A DNA stretch of 44,441 bases from O2-02-FULL-42-9 sp038043025. Lineage in GTDB: Bacteria > Pseudomonadota > Gammaproteobacteria > UBA12402. Both the position numbers and the translations under genes were made by a program. Shown one piece after another: positions 8,831-16,385 of the stretch. The DNA lies in contig JBBTCW010000063.1 of NCBI GenBank assembly GCA_038043025.1, positions 1-44,441 of the forward strand. Direction: 5' to 3'. Below the pieces are notes generated by a model. The model saw nothing but the letters and a program-made list of their open reading frames with translations. It had not been told where the DNA came from and made no database searches. Numbering within the stretch: the stretch's first letter is position 1; the number at the start of each line of letters is the position of its first letter.

Positions 8831-9394
8831 TCATACAACATTTTTAATCCGAGTTCTAAACAAAATCCAATCAAACAGTTTCCCCGGATCTGTTTTACGG
8901 CCTGGCGCAACATCACTATGCCCCACCATGCGATCAACCGTCATCCCAGGAAAAAAATGTGATAAACAATCGGCCAACTGAATCAACTGCTCATATTGCA
9001 CCGGCTCATAAGGCAGTTCATCCGTTCCCTCCAGCTCAATTCCCACACTAAACTCATTACATTTTGATCGCCCCTGAAACTGAGAGACCCCCGCATGCCA
9101 AGCCATATCATAAAACGAAACATATTGGATCACCTCACCCTCTCGCCGAATCAATACATGCGCAGAAACTGCCAATTCTGGAATAGTCTGATAAAACGGA
9201 TGTGCGCTCACATCCAATGTTCCCATAAATAAATGATGAATATCCTCCCCGCCAAATTTCCCCGGCGGCAAACTAATATTGTGAATCACCAACAAATCAA
9301 CTGCTGTATTTTGAGGCCGCGGTTTACGATGCGGCGACTGAAAATTTTGTACGCCTTGCAGGCGGCCTGTTTTTGGATCGATGTTAAATTTCAT
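8831..9394 (-). CDS. ampD: 1,6-anhydro-N-acetylmuramyl-L-alanine amidase AmpD
   Basis: A 187-residue cytoplasmic amidase for peptidoglycan recycling (it removes the peptide from anhydroMurNAc-peptides). The zinc ligands are visible: His in LLVIHNISLPPG, His in MVGHSDVAPGRKTDPG and Asp in KTDPG. The catalytic Glu lies in FSVGIELEGTDE. Length matches the family (about 180-190). The ATG at 9394 is chosen because CAGGG precedes it; an upstream in-frame extension of 17 residues runs into the palindromic repeats and is not protein-like. It is followed by ampE. Confidence 0.93.
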   Translation of the reverse strand: MKFNIDPKTGRLQGVQNFQSPHRKPRPQNTAVDLLVIHNISLPPGKFGGEDIHHLFMGTLDVSAHPFYQTIPELAVSAHVLIRREGEVIQYVSFYDMAWHAGVSQFQGRSKCNEFSVGIELEGTDELPYEPVQYEQLIQLADCLSHFFPGMTVDRMVGHSDVAPGRKTDPGKLFDWILFRTRIKNVV

Positions 9395-9410
9395 AAAAAA
9401 CCCTGTCATG

Positions 9411-9546
9411 CCGCGGTTTAACCGCGGTAACCAGACATTCGTCATACCGGCGAAAGCCGGTATCCAGTGATTATATACAATAACGGTACTCCGTTATTGT
9501 AATCTTTAATATAATTTTTCTGGATCCCGCGATCAAGTCGCGGGAT
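9411..9546. repeat. Cluster of palindromic intergenic repeats
   Basis: Four hairpins lie between ampD and the antiporter: 9411-9427 (CCGCGG arms), 9444-9463 (ATACCGGC/GCCGGTAT), 9476-9501 (11-bp arms TACAATAACGG/CCGTTATTGTA) and 9524-9546 (ATCCCGCGA/TCGCGGGAT). The last, with its AAATTATATT flank, is the reverse complement of the tandem units at 25184-25274. They are REP-like dispersed palindromes, and could also attenuate read-through from the antiporter gene into ampD. No gene is seen in 9395-9601. Confidence 0.8.
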
Positions 9547-9601
9547 GACAGCTTTGCTCTTTTGTCATGCCGCGGGATGGCATAATTGACGCCGCGAGAC
9601 G

Positions 9602-10777
9602 CTAATCCCGCCGCAACTTCGCCGTCACGGCAAGCGGCGTGGCATAAAATAATACCACAACATAAGACGATACAATAAAGGTAATAATCGTCGTCGCTTG
9701 AATCAACGACGATGCGCCATCCGTAATTAAATGACTTTGCGCGGCCAAATACGCGATCAATAATGAAAACTCACTCATTTGGCTTAAGCGCACCGCCACC
9801 TCGGTTGCAATATTACGCATTTCATTGACCCGCCGTAAACAAAACCGAAACACCAGCGGTTTCAACGTTAGAATCATAATCGACAGCATTAACGTCGGCA
9901 ACAAAATTTTCGGCAAATCTATAAAATTAAATGTTACGCCGATACAAAAGAAAAAGATGACTAAAAAGAAATCGCGCAACGGTTTTAAATTTTCCGCAAT
10001 ATATTCTGCAATCGGATTTGCCGCAATTGCAATGCCTGCAATAAATGCGCCGATTCCTTCGGATAATCCCATATAACCCGCCAACTGCGCCATCGTCAAA
10101 CACCACGCAACCGAGAGTAAAAAAATATATTCACGAATCTCACCAAAACGTGAAATTAATTTGATTAACACAAATCGCTGCATGAGATAGGCGAAAATAA
10201 ATAAAAACGGCAATGAAGATAGAATAAGCGCGATCTGTTGCCATGATATCGACCCATTTTCGCCAACCACATGTATCAACAATAACGCAACAATAGCAAT
10301 CAAATCTTGCAACAACAAAATGCTGATCATCACTTCGCCGGTATGTCGATGACGCAGGACTAACGTCGGCAGCAATTTCAAACAAATAATCGTACTGGAA
10401 AACATCATCGTTATTCCAATGATAACGCTATCTGCCATACCATAACCAAATGAAAAAGCCATCCCGAAACCTATCGCTGCAAACGCGATAGAAGAAATAA
10501 GCGCGACACCGATTGTTTTTTGCAACAAATGAAATAAACTTTGCGGTCTTAAATATAAGCCTAATAAAAACAATAAAAAAATAATCCCGACATTACCCAT
10601 CTCTCGCATCGCGGCCGCATTGTTAATAAACTTAAACCCAAAAGGTCCGAGCAACGCACCCAAAACGATATAGGCCACTAACAAGGATTGACGTGTATAG
10701 AGTGCGGCCGTCGACATCACCGCCGCACCGGCAAAGATTAAAAAAATCGAAAATATAAAGCTATCGGGTCCTGCCAT
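9602..10777 (-). CDS. CPA2-family cation:proton antiporter (KefB-like membrane domain)
   Basis: A 391-residue protein with about 12-13 membrane segments. The CPA2 signatures are IVLGALLGPFGF, GNVGIIFLLFLLGLYL, MMFSSTIICLKLL, ILLLQDLIAIVALLLI (the conserved Asp of the ion site) and GLSEGIGAFIAGIAIA. It probably exchanges K+ or Na+ for protons across the inner membrane. It stops right after the membrane domain: the TrkA-N/RCK regulatory domain found in KefB/KefC is absent. The start codon is preceded by two tandem copies of a 12-bp unit that each carry GGGATGAAACATG. It is divergent from the AddB-like gene. Confidence 0.85.
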   Translation of the reverse strand: MAGPDSFIFSIFLIFAGAAVMSTAALYTRQSLLVAYIVLGALLGPFGFKFINNAAAMREMGNVGIIFLLFLLGLYLRPQSLFHLLQKTIGVALISSIAFAAIGFGMAFSFGYGMADSVIIGITMMFSSTIICLKLLPTLVLRHRHTGEVMISILLLQDLIAIVALLLIHVVGENGSISWQQIALILSSLPFLFIFAYLMQRFVLIKLISRFGEIREYIFLLSVAWCLTMAQLAGYMGLSEGIGAFIAGIAIAANPIAEYIAENLKPLRDFFLVIFFFCIGVTFNFIDLPKILLPTLMLSIMILTLKPLVFRFCLRRVNEMRNIATEVAVRLSQMSEFSLLIAYLAAQSHLITDGASSLIQATTIITFIVSSYVVVLFYATPLAVTAKLRRD

Positions 10778-10804
10778 GTTTCATCCCATGTTTCATCCCA
10801 TGTT
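10775..10804 (-). repeat. 12-bp tandem repeat over the antiporter start
   Basis: CATGTTTCATCC is repeated twice plus half a unit. Read on the minus strand, every copy supplies GGGATGAAAC followed by ATG, so the ribosome-binding site and start codon are multiplied. The two upstream ATGs open only the two-codon frame ATG GGA TGA. The duplication may affect initiation frequency. Confidence 0.6.
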
Positions 10805-11053
10805 TAATCCATTGTCTTGCCTATATCTTCATTATAATCGAGGAATACTCAATACCCAGGCAATTGAAAAATCTGTGGATAACTTTGTGCGTAATTATTC
10901 GAAATTGTTCAAAAAATGAAAAGTTATCCTGTTTGTTTAAGATCGATCTAAATCACAACATACTCATTTTTATATTATTTATCAATGAGTTAATCGTTTT
11001 CTCTGTTTAAATATTTTTCATATTATCACGATTTAAGAAAAATCAACAAAACT
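10805..11053. promoter_or_regulatory. AT-rich divergent regulatory region with DnaA-box and IHF-like motifs
   Basis: No gene is seen in this 250-bp stretch between divergent genes. A perfect DnaA-box sequence TGTGGATAA sits at 10874-10882. TATCAATGAGTTA at 10980-10992 fits the IHF consensus WATCAANNNNTTR. GATCGATC lies at about 10941, and 10960-11050 is very AT-rich. It must contain promoters for both neighbours, although none can be picked confidently. It could be a DnaA-regulated promoter; origin function is speculation. Confidence 0.4.
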
Positions 11054-11113
11054 GTGTACAATTCATATCAGCAAATCATTGTCAAGAAAATCTTTATTTT
11101 GCTACGATGCGCT

Positions 11114-13687
11114 ATGCGCATTATAAAACTATCTCATGTTGGTCAATTATTAGACCATTTGCAACCTGGTAGTCTATTGCTGACCGCCAATAAACGCCTA
11201 TCCAACAAAATCGCCAATCTTCATCATGATCATCAGATAAAACAAAAAAATGGCGCCTGGCAGAGTTTAAACGTTTTACCGATCATGAATTGGCTAGAAC
11301 ATTGTTATGAATCAGCACTGTTACGTGATTCAACTAAAAAAGATCTTTTATTGAACAGTTTTCAAGAAACCATAATATGGCAAAATATTATTCAAATTGA
11401 ATCCGCTCAAGCGCTTTTAAATATTTCAGAGACCGCCCGATTGGCGCAACAAGCTTGGCACCTATTACACCAATATGAAATTGATTTAAATACACCCGAA
11501 CTCAATGAAAATCCAGACAGCGAACAATTCGTTCATTTCGCCAAACAATTTAGACAACATTGTGAGAGCAACGGTTTTTTAGATGCGGCCACCTTACCCC
11601 GCCACATCGCCCAATGTTTCAAACAAAATATTATCATGCCGCCCGACGAAATTCATTTGATCGGTTTTATCGAACTGACGCCAGACCTTCTCAACCTTTT
11701 TGATATATTAGCAAATCAAAATTGTAAAATTTATTTATATAAATTAGAACGCGAATCAACGCAAATTCAAGCAGTTTCATTCAAAACAACAGAAGAGGAA
11801 ATCGTCACGATGGCACGCTTTGCAAAGCAACGGATCGAGCAAACACCCGACGCATCTATCGGTTGTATCGTGCATCGATTAAGTGAACATCGCGCCGACA
11901 TCGAACGCATCTTTACCGATGTTTTTCAATCGAATAAAACATTTAATCTCTCCTCAGGCACGGCATTGTTTGATGAACCGATGATTTATACAGCCTTCAA
12001 CATACTCTCGATGATTCATCGCGACATTCCCGTTGAAACCATTAGCCATTTGTTGCGTTCACCCTTTTTAGCCGACGCCGAACAGCAAATAACAAATCGC
12101 GCACCATTAGAAACCGCCATTCGCAAACTCAAAAATCCGTCTTATACCTTGACCCAATTAATCAATTTATCCCTGCTCAACGAGAATGAATTTTTGCGAC
12201 ATTTAAAAGCCTTTCAACTGTTATTAAATCATCCCCGCAAAACCTATTTACCCTCAGACTGCATGCTGTTATTTTCACGGCTTTTAACTGCCATGGGATG
12301 GCCAGGCGAGCGAGTTTTAAATAGTCGGGAGTATCAAACGTTTGAGCATTGGAAAAAATTGCTCGACGAATTCGTCACGCTCGACATCGTGCTACACGAC
12401 ACGTGGACGTTGCATGAGGCTTTAACACAACTGAAACGACACGCTGCCCATACATTATTTCAACCTCAAACCATCGATGGTCAAATACAAATACTCGGTA
12501 TGCTCGAATCTACCAATATTTCGTTTACTCATCTCTGGGTGATGGAATTAGATGATCGGCATTGGCCACCACCGGCAAGACCTAACCCCTTATTGCCGAT
12601 TGCAATACAACGCCAATATCGTATGCCGCATGCCTCTGCCGAACGCGAATTAGAATTTTGTGAACTCATGCTATCGCGACTTCAACAACAGGCCGGCCAC
12701 GTTATTTTTAGTTATTCAACACAGCTGGACGATCAGCCTTTGCAGCCCAGCGCGTTAATACGTGACTTTAATGCCATCACCGCACAACAATTAAATTTAA
12801 CCGAATTACTGGCGCGGCCGGCATTCGCATTATTGGAAACGATCATCGACGAACAAGCGCCCGTTATTAACGATCAAGAAAAAATAGCCGGCGGCACGAG
12901 CATATTTAAATTACAAGCGGCCTGCCCGTTTCGCGCATTCGCACAAATTCGATTACATGCGGAAGCGATCGATGAAACTTCCATTCACTTTAATGCCAAA
13001 GAGCGCGGATCCATATTACATACTGCGTTGGAATTATTATGGCGCCACATTCAATCGCATAAAAATTTAATGTCGCTCGACAATTTAACCACACTGATTG
13101 AACAAAACACTCAGCTCGCCGTACAAAAACAATTAAAAAATCGTCATATCCCCGCGCATTTAATTGAACTCGAACAAAAACGCTCATGCGCGTTATTAAT
13201 CAAATGGTTTGAATTAGAAAAAGCTCGCCATGCTTTTACGGTTGTTTCACAAGAAAACTGGGGTCATGCGAAAATCGGTTCCTTAAACATACGTCTGCGC
13301 ATGGATCGTGTCGACTGCACCGCTGATCAACACTATATCGTTATCGATTATAAATCCGGCAAAACCAACATCAATACCTGGTTTGGCGATCGCCCCGATG
13401 ATCCACAATTACCGCTATATGCCGTTTACAGTAGTTATCCGATCGATGCCATTTCATTTGCACAATTGCGCGCAGATGAAATCACGTTCAAAACTGTCAG
13501 CCATCAAAAAGATTTACTGCCCGGTGCAAAAACCATTGATTGGAAAAAACAACATGTGGAATGGAAACAAACGTTAGAAAAATTAGCCGATGATTTTTAT
13601 AGGGGCGACGCAAAAGTTGATCCTAAAACGAAAAACGAAACCTGTCGATATTGCCAATTGAAAACATTGTGCCGAGTGGAAACATGA
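11114..13687 (+). CDS. AddB-like DNA repair nuclease / inactive helicase subunit
   Basis: An 857-residue protein of the AddB-related 'probable DNA repair protein' family. The C-terminal PD-(D/E)XK nuclease is evident: YIVIDYKSGKTN contains the catalytic Asp and Lys, after a GSILHTALELLW helix. Four Fe-S cysteines are in place, one before the nuclease (LQAACPFRAFAQIR) and three at the end (CRYCQLKTLC, C-x2-C-x5-C), the iron-staple arrangement of AddB. The N-terminal half is helicase-like (LLLTANKRLSNKI) without a convincing Walker A. I chose ATG 11114 because homologous sequence seems to begin at MRIIKLSH; an ATG exists at 11054. The likely partner is the helicase at 28953, now 15 kb away. Confidence 0.82.
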   Translation: MRIIKLSHVGQLLDHLQPGSLLLTANKRLSNKIANLHHDHQIKQKNGAWQSLNVLPIMNWLEHCYESALLRDSTKKDLLLNSFQETIIWQNIIQIESAQALLNISETARLAQQAWHLLHQYEIDLNTPELNENPDSEQFVHFAKQFRQHCESNGFLDAATLPRHIAQCFKQNIIMPPDEIHLIGFIELTPDLLNLFDILANQNCKIYLYKLERESTQIQAVSFKTTEEEIVTMARFAKQRIEQTPDASIGCIVHRLSEHRADIERIFTDVFQSNKTFNLSSGTALFDEPMIYTAFNILSMIHRDIPVETISHLLRSPFLADAEQQITNRAPLETAIRKLKNPSYTLTQLINLSLLNENEFLRHLKAFQLLLNHPRKTYLPSDCMLLFSRLLTAMGWPGERVLNSREYQTFEHWKKLLDEFVTLDIVLHDTWTLHEALTQLKRHAAHTLFQPQTIDGQIQILGMLESTNISFTHLWVMELDDRHWPPPARPNPLLPIAIQRQYRMPHASAERELEFCELMLSRLQQQAGHVIFSYSTQLDDQPLQPSALIRDFNAITAQQLNLTELLARPAFALLETIIDEQAPVINDQEKIAGGTSIFKLQAACPFRAFAQIRLHAEAIDETSIHFNAKERGSILHTALELLWRHIQSHKNLMSLDNLTTLIEQNTQLAVQKQLKNRHIPAHLIELEQKRSCALLIKWFELEKARHAFTVVSQENWGHAKIGSLNIRLRMDRVDCTADQHYIVIDYKSGKTNINTWFGDRPDDPQLPLYAVYSSYPIDAISFAQLRADEITFKTVSHQKDLLPGAKTIDWKKQHVEWKQTLEKLADDFYRGDAKVDPKTKNETCRYCQLKTLCRVET

Positions 13688-13703
13688 TGTGATAGGTAGT
13701 CAT

Positions 13704-14183
13704 CTACGACACTAACACTTTTCCGGTCTCCGAACTGATCGTCACGGTTCTCGAACCACTGCTACCCGTTAAGGTAATAGTCGCATTGCCACTTAATGCC
13801 GTCGTCACGCCCGCATCCGTATAGGGCACCCCTTTGCGATTAAACACAATAAAATTCCCTGGCAACCCACTATTGCTGAGTGTAATCCCACTGGCCAACG
13901 TGATGACATTATTCTCTGTGGCGGGATGATTAACCGCCGTCGTCCCATCGGTTTCAGTAAACGTATATTGGCTACTACTAATAAAATTAATGCGATAAGA
14001 TTTATTGCGCGTATGCGCTAGAAACTGAATATATCGAATATCATTTACCATCTGCTGTGCTTGTGCTTCAAGGGTTACCGTATCACTCGGCCAACGCACA
14101 AGCACAACACTACCGATAATGCCCAATATAGCCATAACAATGACTAATTCAATGAGGGTAAATGCGTTCAGTTTATCACTCAT
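13704..14183 (-). CDS. MSHA-type minor prepilin, GspH/MshC-like
   Basis: A 159-residue type IV prepilin with leader MSDKLNA, then FTLIELVIVMAILGIIGSVV, the hydrophobic N-terminal helix with the conserved Glu5. The residue before the cleavage site is Ala, not Gly. Downstream, DIRYIQFLAHTRNKSYRINF and FNRKGVPYTDAG resemble GspH/FimT- and MshC-type minor pilins. It is the last gene of the pilus locus and converges on the AddB-like gene, 16 bp away. The start could also be the ATG at 14192; 14183 gives the usual leader length and AGGG at 10 bases. Confidence 0.8.
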   Translation of the reverse strand: MSDKLNAFTLIELVIVMAILGIIGSVVLVRWPSDTVTLEAQAQQMVNDIRYIQFLAHTRNKSYRINFISSSQYTFTETDGTTAVNHPATENNVITLASGITLSNSGLPGNFIVFNRKGVPYTDAGVTTALSGNATITLTGSSGSRTVTISSETGKVLVS

Positions 14184-14195
14184 GTCACGCATACC

Positions 14196-14567
14196 CTATG
14201 TCCCCATTCCTGTAAAGGTTGCCGTCGTTATACCATCGGGATTAGTTAACGTACAAACCACCGATGCATGCGTTGCAATCGATGCAGAGGTTATCGTATA
14301 GCCCGATTGTAACGGATAACTAGCGGGTAACGCATTTGCAACATTCGTACAATTTGAGACACTGACGGCTGTTAATGAGCCCGTCCGACTGAGTGCGTAG
14401 TTTTTATGAGAAGCGGCACCTAACGCATTCGCAACGCTATTGGTTTCGGCTTGGCGAGCATCAGAAGTCATATCAACAAATTTTGGAATAACAACAGCCG
14501 CTAAAATACCGAGGACCAAGATCACCATCGCGAGTTCAATTAATGTAAATCCATTTTTTGCATTCAT
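14196..14567 (-). CDS. MSHA-type type IV prepilin
   Basis: A 123-residue prepilin with leader MNAKNG, then FTLIELAMVILVLGILAAVVIPKFVDM. It has two Cys (in VSNCTNVAN and SVVCTLTNP) spaced like the pilin C-terminal disulfide loop. It is close in size and in the PKFVDMTSDA segment to the pilin encoded just upstream, so the two are probably paralogous MshA/MshB-type pilins. A GTG at 14585 gives a longer leader, but ATG 14567 gives the usual short one; there is no clear Shine-Dalgarno sequence. A strong hairpin separates it from the upstream pilin gene, so it is likely expressed less. Confidence 0.85.
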   Translation of the reverse strand: MNAKNGFTLIELAMVILVLGILAAVVIPKFVDMTSDARQAETNSVANALGAASHKNYALSRTGSLTAVSVSNCTNVANALPASYPLQSGYTITSASIATHASVVCTLTNPDGITTATFTGMGT

Positions 14568-14590
14568 ACTATAACGCTGTATCACATAAA

Positions 14591-14618
14591 ATCAAGGCGG
14601 ACAACAATCCGCCTTGAT
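14591..14618 (-). terminator. Terminator/attenuator between the two major-type pilin genes
   Basis: ATCAAGGCGGA and TCCGCCTTGAT form an 11-bp stem with a 6-base loop, followed on the minus strand by TTTATG. It lies about 25 bp after the stop of the upstream pilin gene and before the next one. That is typical of a hairpin giving a highly expressed major pilin with partial read-through. Confidence 0.75.
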
Positions 14619-14641
14619 TCATTATGTTGTTTATAATACAA

Positions 14642-15028
14642 CTATGCGGGAATATCGCCCACACACTGAACCGTATTGGCCACATCAGCCGTTGCCGCAC
14701 TACAAGCCGCATTGGTATAGGTCGGCACCGTGTAGGGGCTTCCATCAATATCAACTACAATACCTGTCGTTGCCGCCGTTCCAGTTTGAACATACGTCGC
14801 TAATGACGTCACAGTTGGGTAAGATCCACTGTTCTCTGCAAGCGAGATCGCAAAAGCACTCTTCACCGCCCCTGACATCGCTTTTTTAGCCGATGCTTTT
14901 GCACTCGTGCTCAAATCAACATATTTTGGAATCACAATTGACGACAAAATACCCAAAATCACAAGCACAATCACCAATTCAATCAACGTAAAAGCACGTT
15001 GTTTGAAAATTTTTTGTCCATTTATCAT
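14642..15028 (-). CDS. Probable major MSHA-type pilin
   Basis: A 128-residue prepilin with leader of 12 residues ending KQRA, then FTLIELVIVLVILGILSSIVIPKYVDLS. Again there is Ala rather than Gly at -1. AKKAMSGAVKSAFAISLAENSGSYP is typical of MshA-family pilins, and two Cys (NAACSAAT, VQCVGD) near the C-terminus form the likely D-loop disulfide. The AAGGAAG Shine-Dalgarno sequence is strong, a candidate promoter of its own lies upstream and a terminator hairpin lies downstream. These point to this gene as the major subunit. It follows mshG-like, the position of the structural genes in MSHA loci. Confidence 0.83.
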   Translation of the reverse strand: MINGQKIFKQRAFTLIELVIVLVILGILSSIVIPKYVDLSTSAKASAKKAMSGAVKSAFAISLAENSGSYPTVTSLATYVQTGTAATTGIVVDIDGSPYTVPTYTNAACSAATADVANTVQCVGDIPA

Positions 15029-15088
15029 AACAACTTCCTTCCATTATTAAAAAACCCAATCCGATCAATATTTTGATAGGACTCATAC

Positions 15089-15118
15089 AGCATAGCAGAA
15101 AACATCAAAATACATCAA
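15089..15118 (-). promoter_or_regulatory. Candidate promoter of the major pilin gene
   Basis: On the minus strand TTGATG (15118-15113) and TATGCT (15094-15089) are 18 bases apart, about 60 bp before the pilin ATG, in the 114-bp gap after mshG. A weak hairpin (ATCAA/TTGAT) sits around 15064-15077. No sigma-54 motif was seen. This is an assignment by eye only. Confidence 0.4.
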
Positions 15119-15142
15119 TAATAATTTCCCCAAATGCCCCTA

Positions 15143-16369
15143 TTATCTCGCCTGTGCAAAGCTGGCCATATCCCACATCGGCAAAAACACGCCCAATGCT
15201 AAAATCAACACAAAGATCGCCATCAAAACTAACATGACCGGTTCAATCAAATCACCCAAACGTTTCAAATCATAATCCACTTCGCGTTCATAAAATTCTG
15301 CCACCTGCCGCAACAAGGTATCCACGGCGCCCGTCTCTTCTCCCACACTAATCATTTGGATAACCAGCGGCGTAAATAAGTGACTGGCTAAAGCCGTTCG
15401 CGTCAGCGTTTCGCCTGCCTCAATAGATATTGTCATCGCTAAAACACGTGTTTTAATATACTCATTACCCACTACATTGGCCACCAACGGCAACCCCTCA
15501 ATCAACGGCACACCGGTGCGTATAATCATCGCGAAGGTTCGTGCGAAGCGCGCCAAAATAATACGATGAAGCAAAGGGCCAAAAATAGGCAACTTTAACT
15601 TCCAACGATCCCAAGAAAGTTTACCTGCCGGTGTTTTCAACATAAAACGAATCGCGATGGCAATGACCACAATGCCCAACAAGAGTAACGGCCAATAATG
15701 TGTCATCACACTGGACATGCCTATTAAAAATCGGGTCGGCAAGGGTAATTTTGCCTTAAACTGTGCAAACAGTTTCACAAATGCCGGAATCACCATAAAA
15801 TTAATCACCGCAAACGCAAGTGACAACACGATAATAACGGTCAGCGGATAACGCGTCGCTGATTTTATTTGTTTGATGGTTCTCAACTCTAATGCAAAAT
15901 AATCGGATAACTGCAAAAATGATTCTTCTAATTGACCGCTATTTTCACCCGCCTCAATGATACTGATAAAAACTGGGCGAAAGATGGCGGGGTATTTTTT
16001 TAATGCCACACTTAATGGCTGGCCGGCTGAAATGGTTTCAACAGCGCCACGCAACATATCCACCATGGCTTTTGAATGCATCGTTTCAGCTAATTTCGAT
16101 AAGGTCGCCACGATCGGCACGCCCGCTTTGGTTAAGGTGTACATTTGACGGCAAAAAGTTTCTAATTCTTCCGCATTCACATGCGGTCGAATAAGCCGCC
16201 CCTGCAAAAAACCAAACAATGACGTGGTTTTCTTCCTCTCGACAATAGACGTCGGTGTAATATGTTCCGTTAATAATTTTTCCGCCACCCCATCCGCCGA
16301 AAATGCATCCATCGAGCCACTGACCAATTTACGTTGCGAATTTCGACCTTGATAATCAAATGTTGCCAT
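15143..16369 (-). CDS. mshG: Type IV pilus inner-membrane platform protein, MshG/PilC/GspF family
   Basis: A 408-residue polytopic protein with two GspF domains (about residues 65-190 and 270-395). Diagnostic stretches are FCRQMYTLTKAGVPIV, VFISIIEAGENSGQLEE, ARTFAMIIRTGVPLIEGL and MISVGEETGAVDTLLRQVAEFYE. Three to four membrane segments are visible (near 170-195, 220-240, 375-400). It forms the platform in the inner membrane that couples the MshE ATPase to pilin assembly. It follows mshE by 16 bp in the same operon. Confidence 0.92.
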   Translation of the reverse strand: MATFDYQGRNSQRKLVSGSMDAFSADGVAEKLLTEHITPTSIVERKKTTSLFGFLQGRLIRPHVNAEELETFCRQMYTLTKAGVPIVATLSKLAETMHSKAMVDMLRGAVETISAGQPLSVALKKYPAIFRPVFISIIEAGENSGQLEESFLQLSDYFALELRTIKQIKSATRYPLTVIIVLSLAFAVINFMVIPAFVKLFAQFKAKLPLPTRFLIGMSSVMTHYWPLLLLGIVVIAIAIRFMLKTPAGKLSWDRWKLKLPIFGPLLHRIILARFARTFAMIIRTGVPLIEGLPLVANVVGNEYIKTRVLAMTISIEAGETLTRTALASHLFTPLVIQMISVGEETGAVDTLLRQVAEFYEREVDYDLKRLGDLIEPVMLVLMAIFVLILALGVFLPMWDMASFAQAR

Positions 16370-16385
16370 AACTACAAAACCCGTT

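Noticed and set aside
9395..9445. 17-residue N-terminal extension of AmpD
   Set aside because: It is encoded by the palindromic repeat; ATG 9394 has its own ribosome-binding site and fits the family length.
10805..11053. Chromosomal replication origin
   Set aside because: Only one perfect DnaA box and no dnaA, gidA or rpmH neighbours; kept only as a regulatory curiosity.
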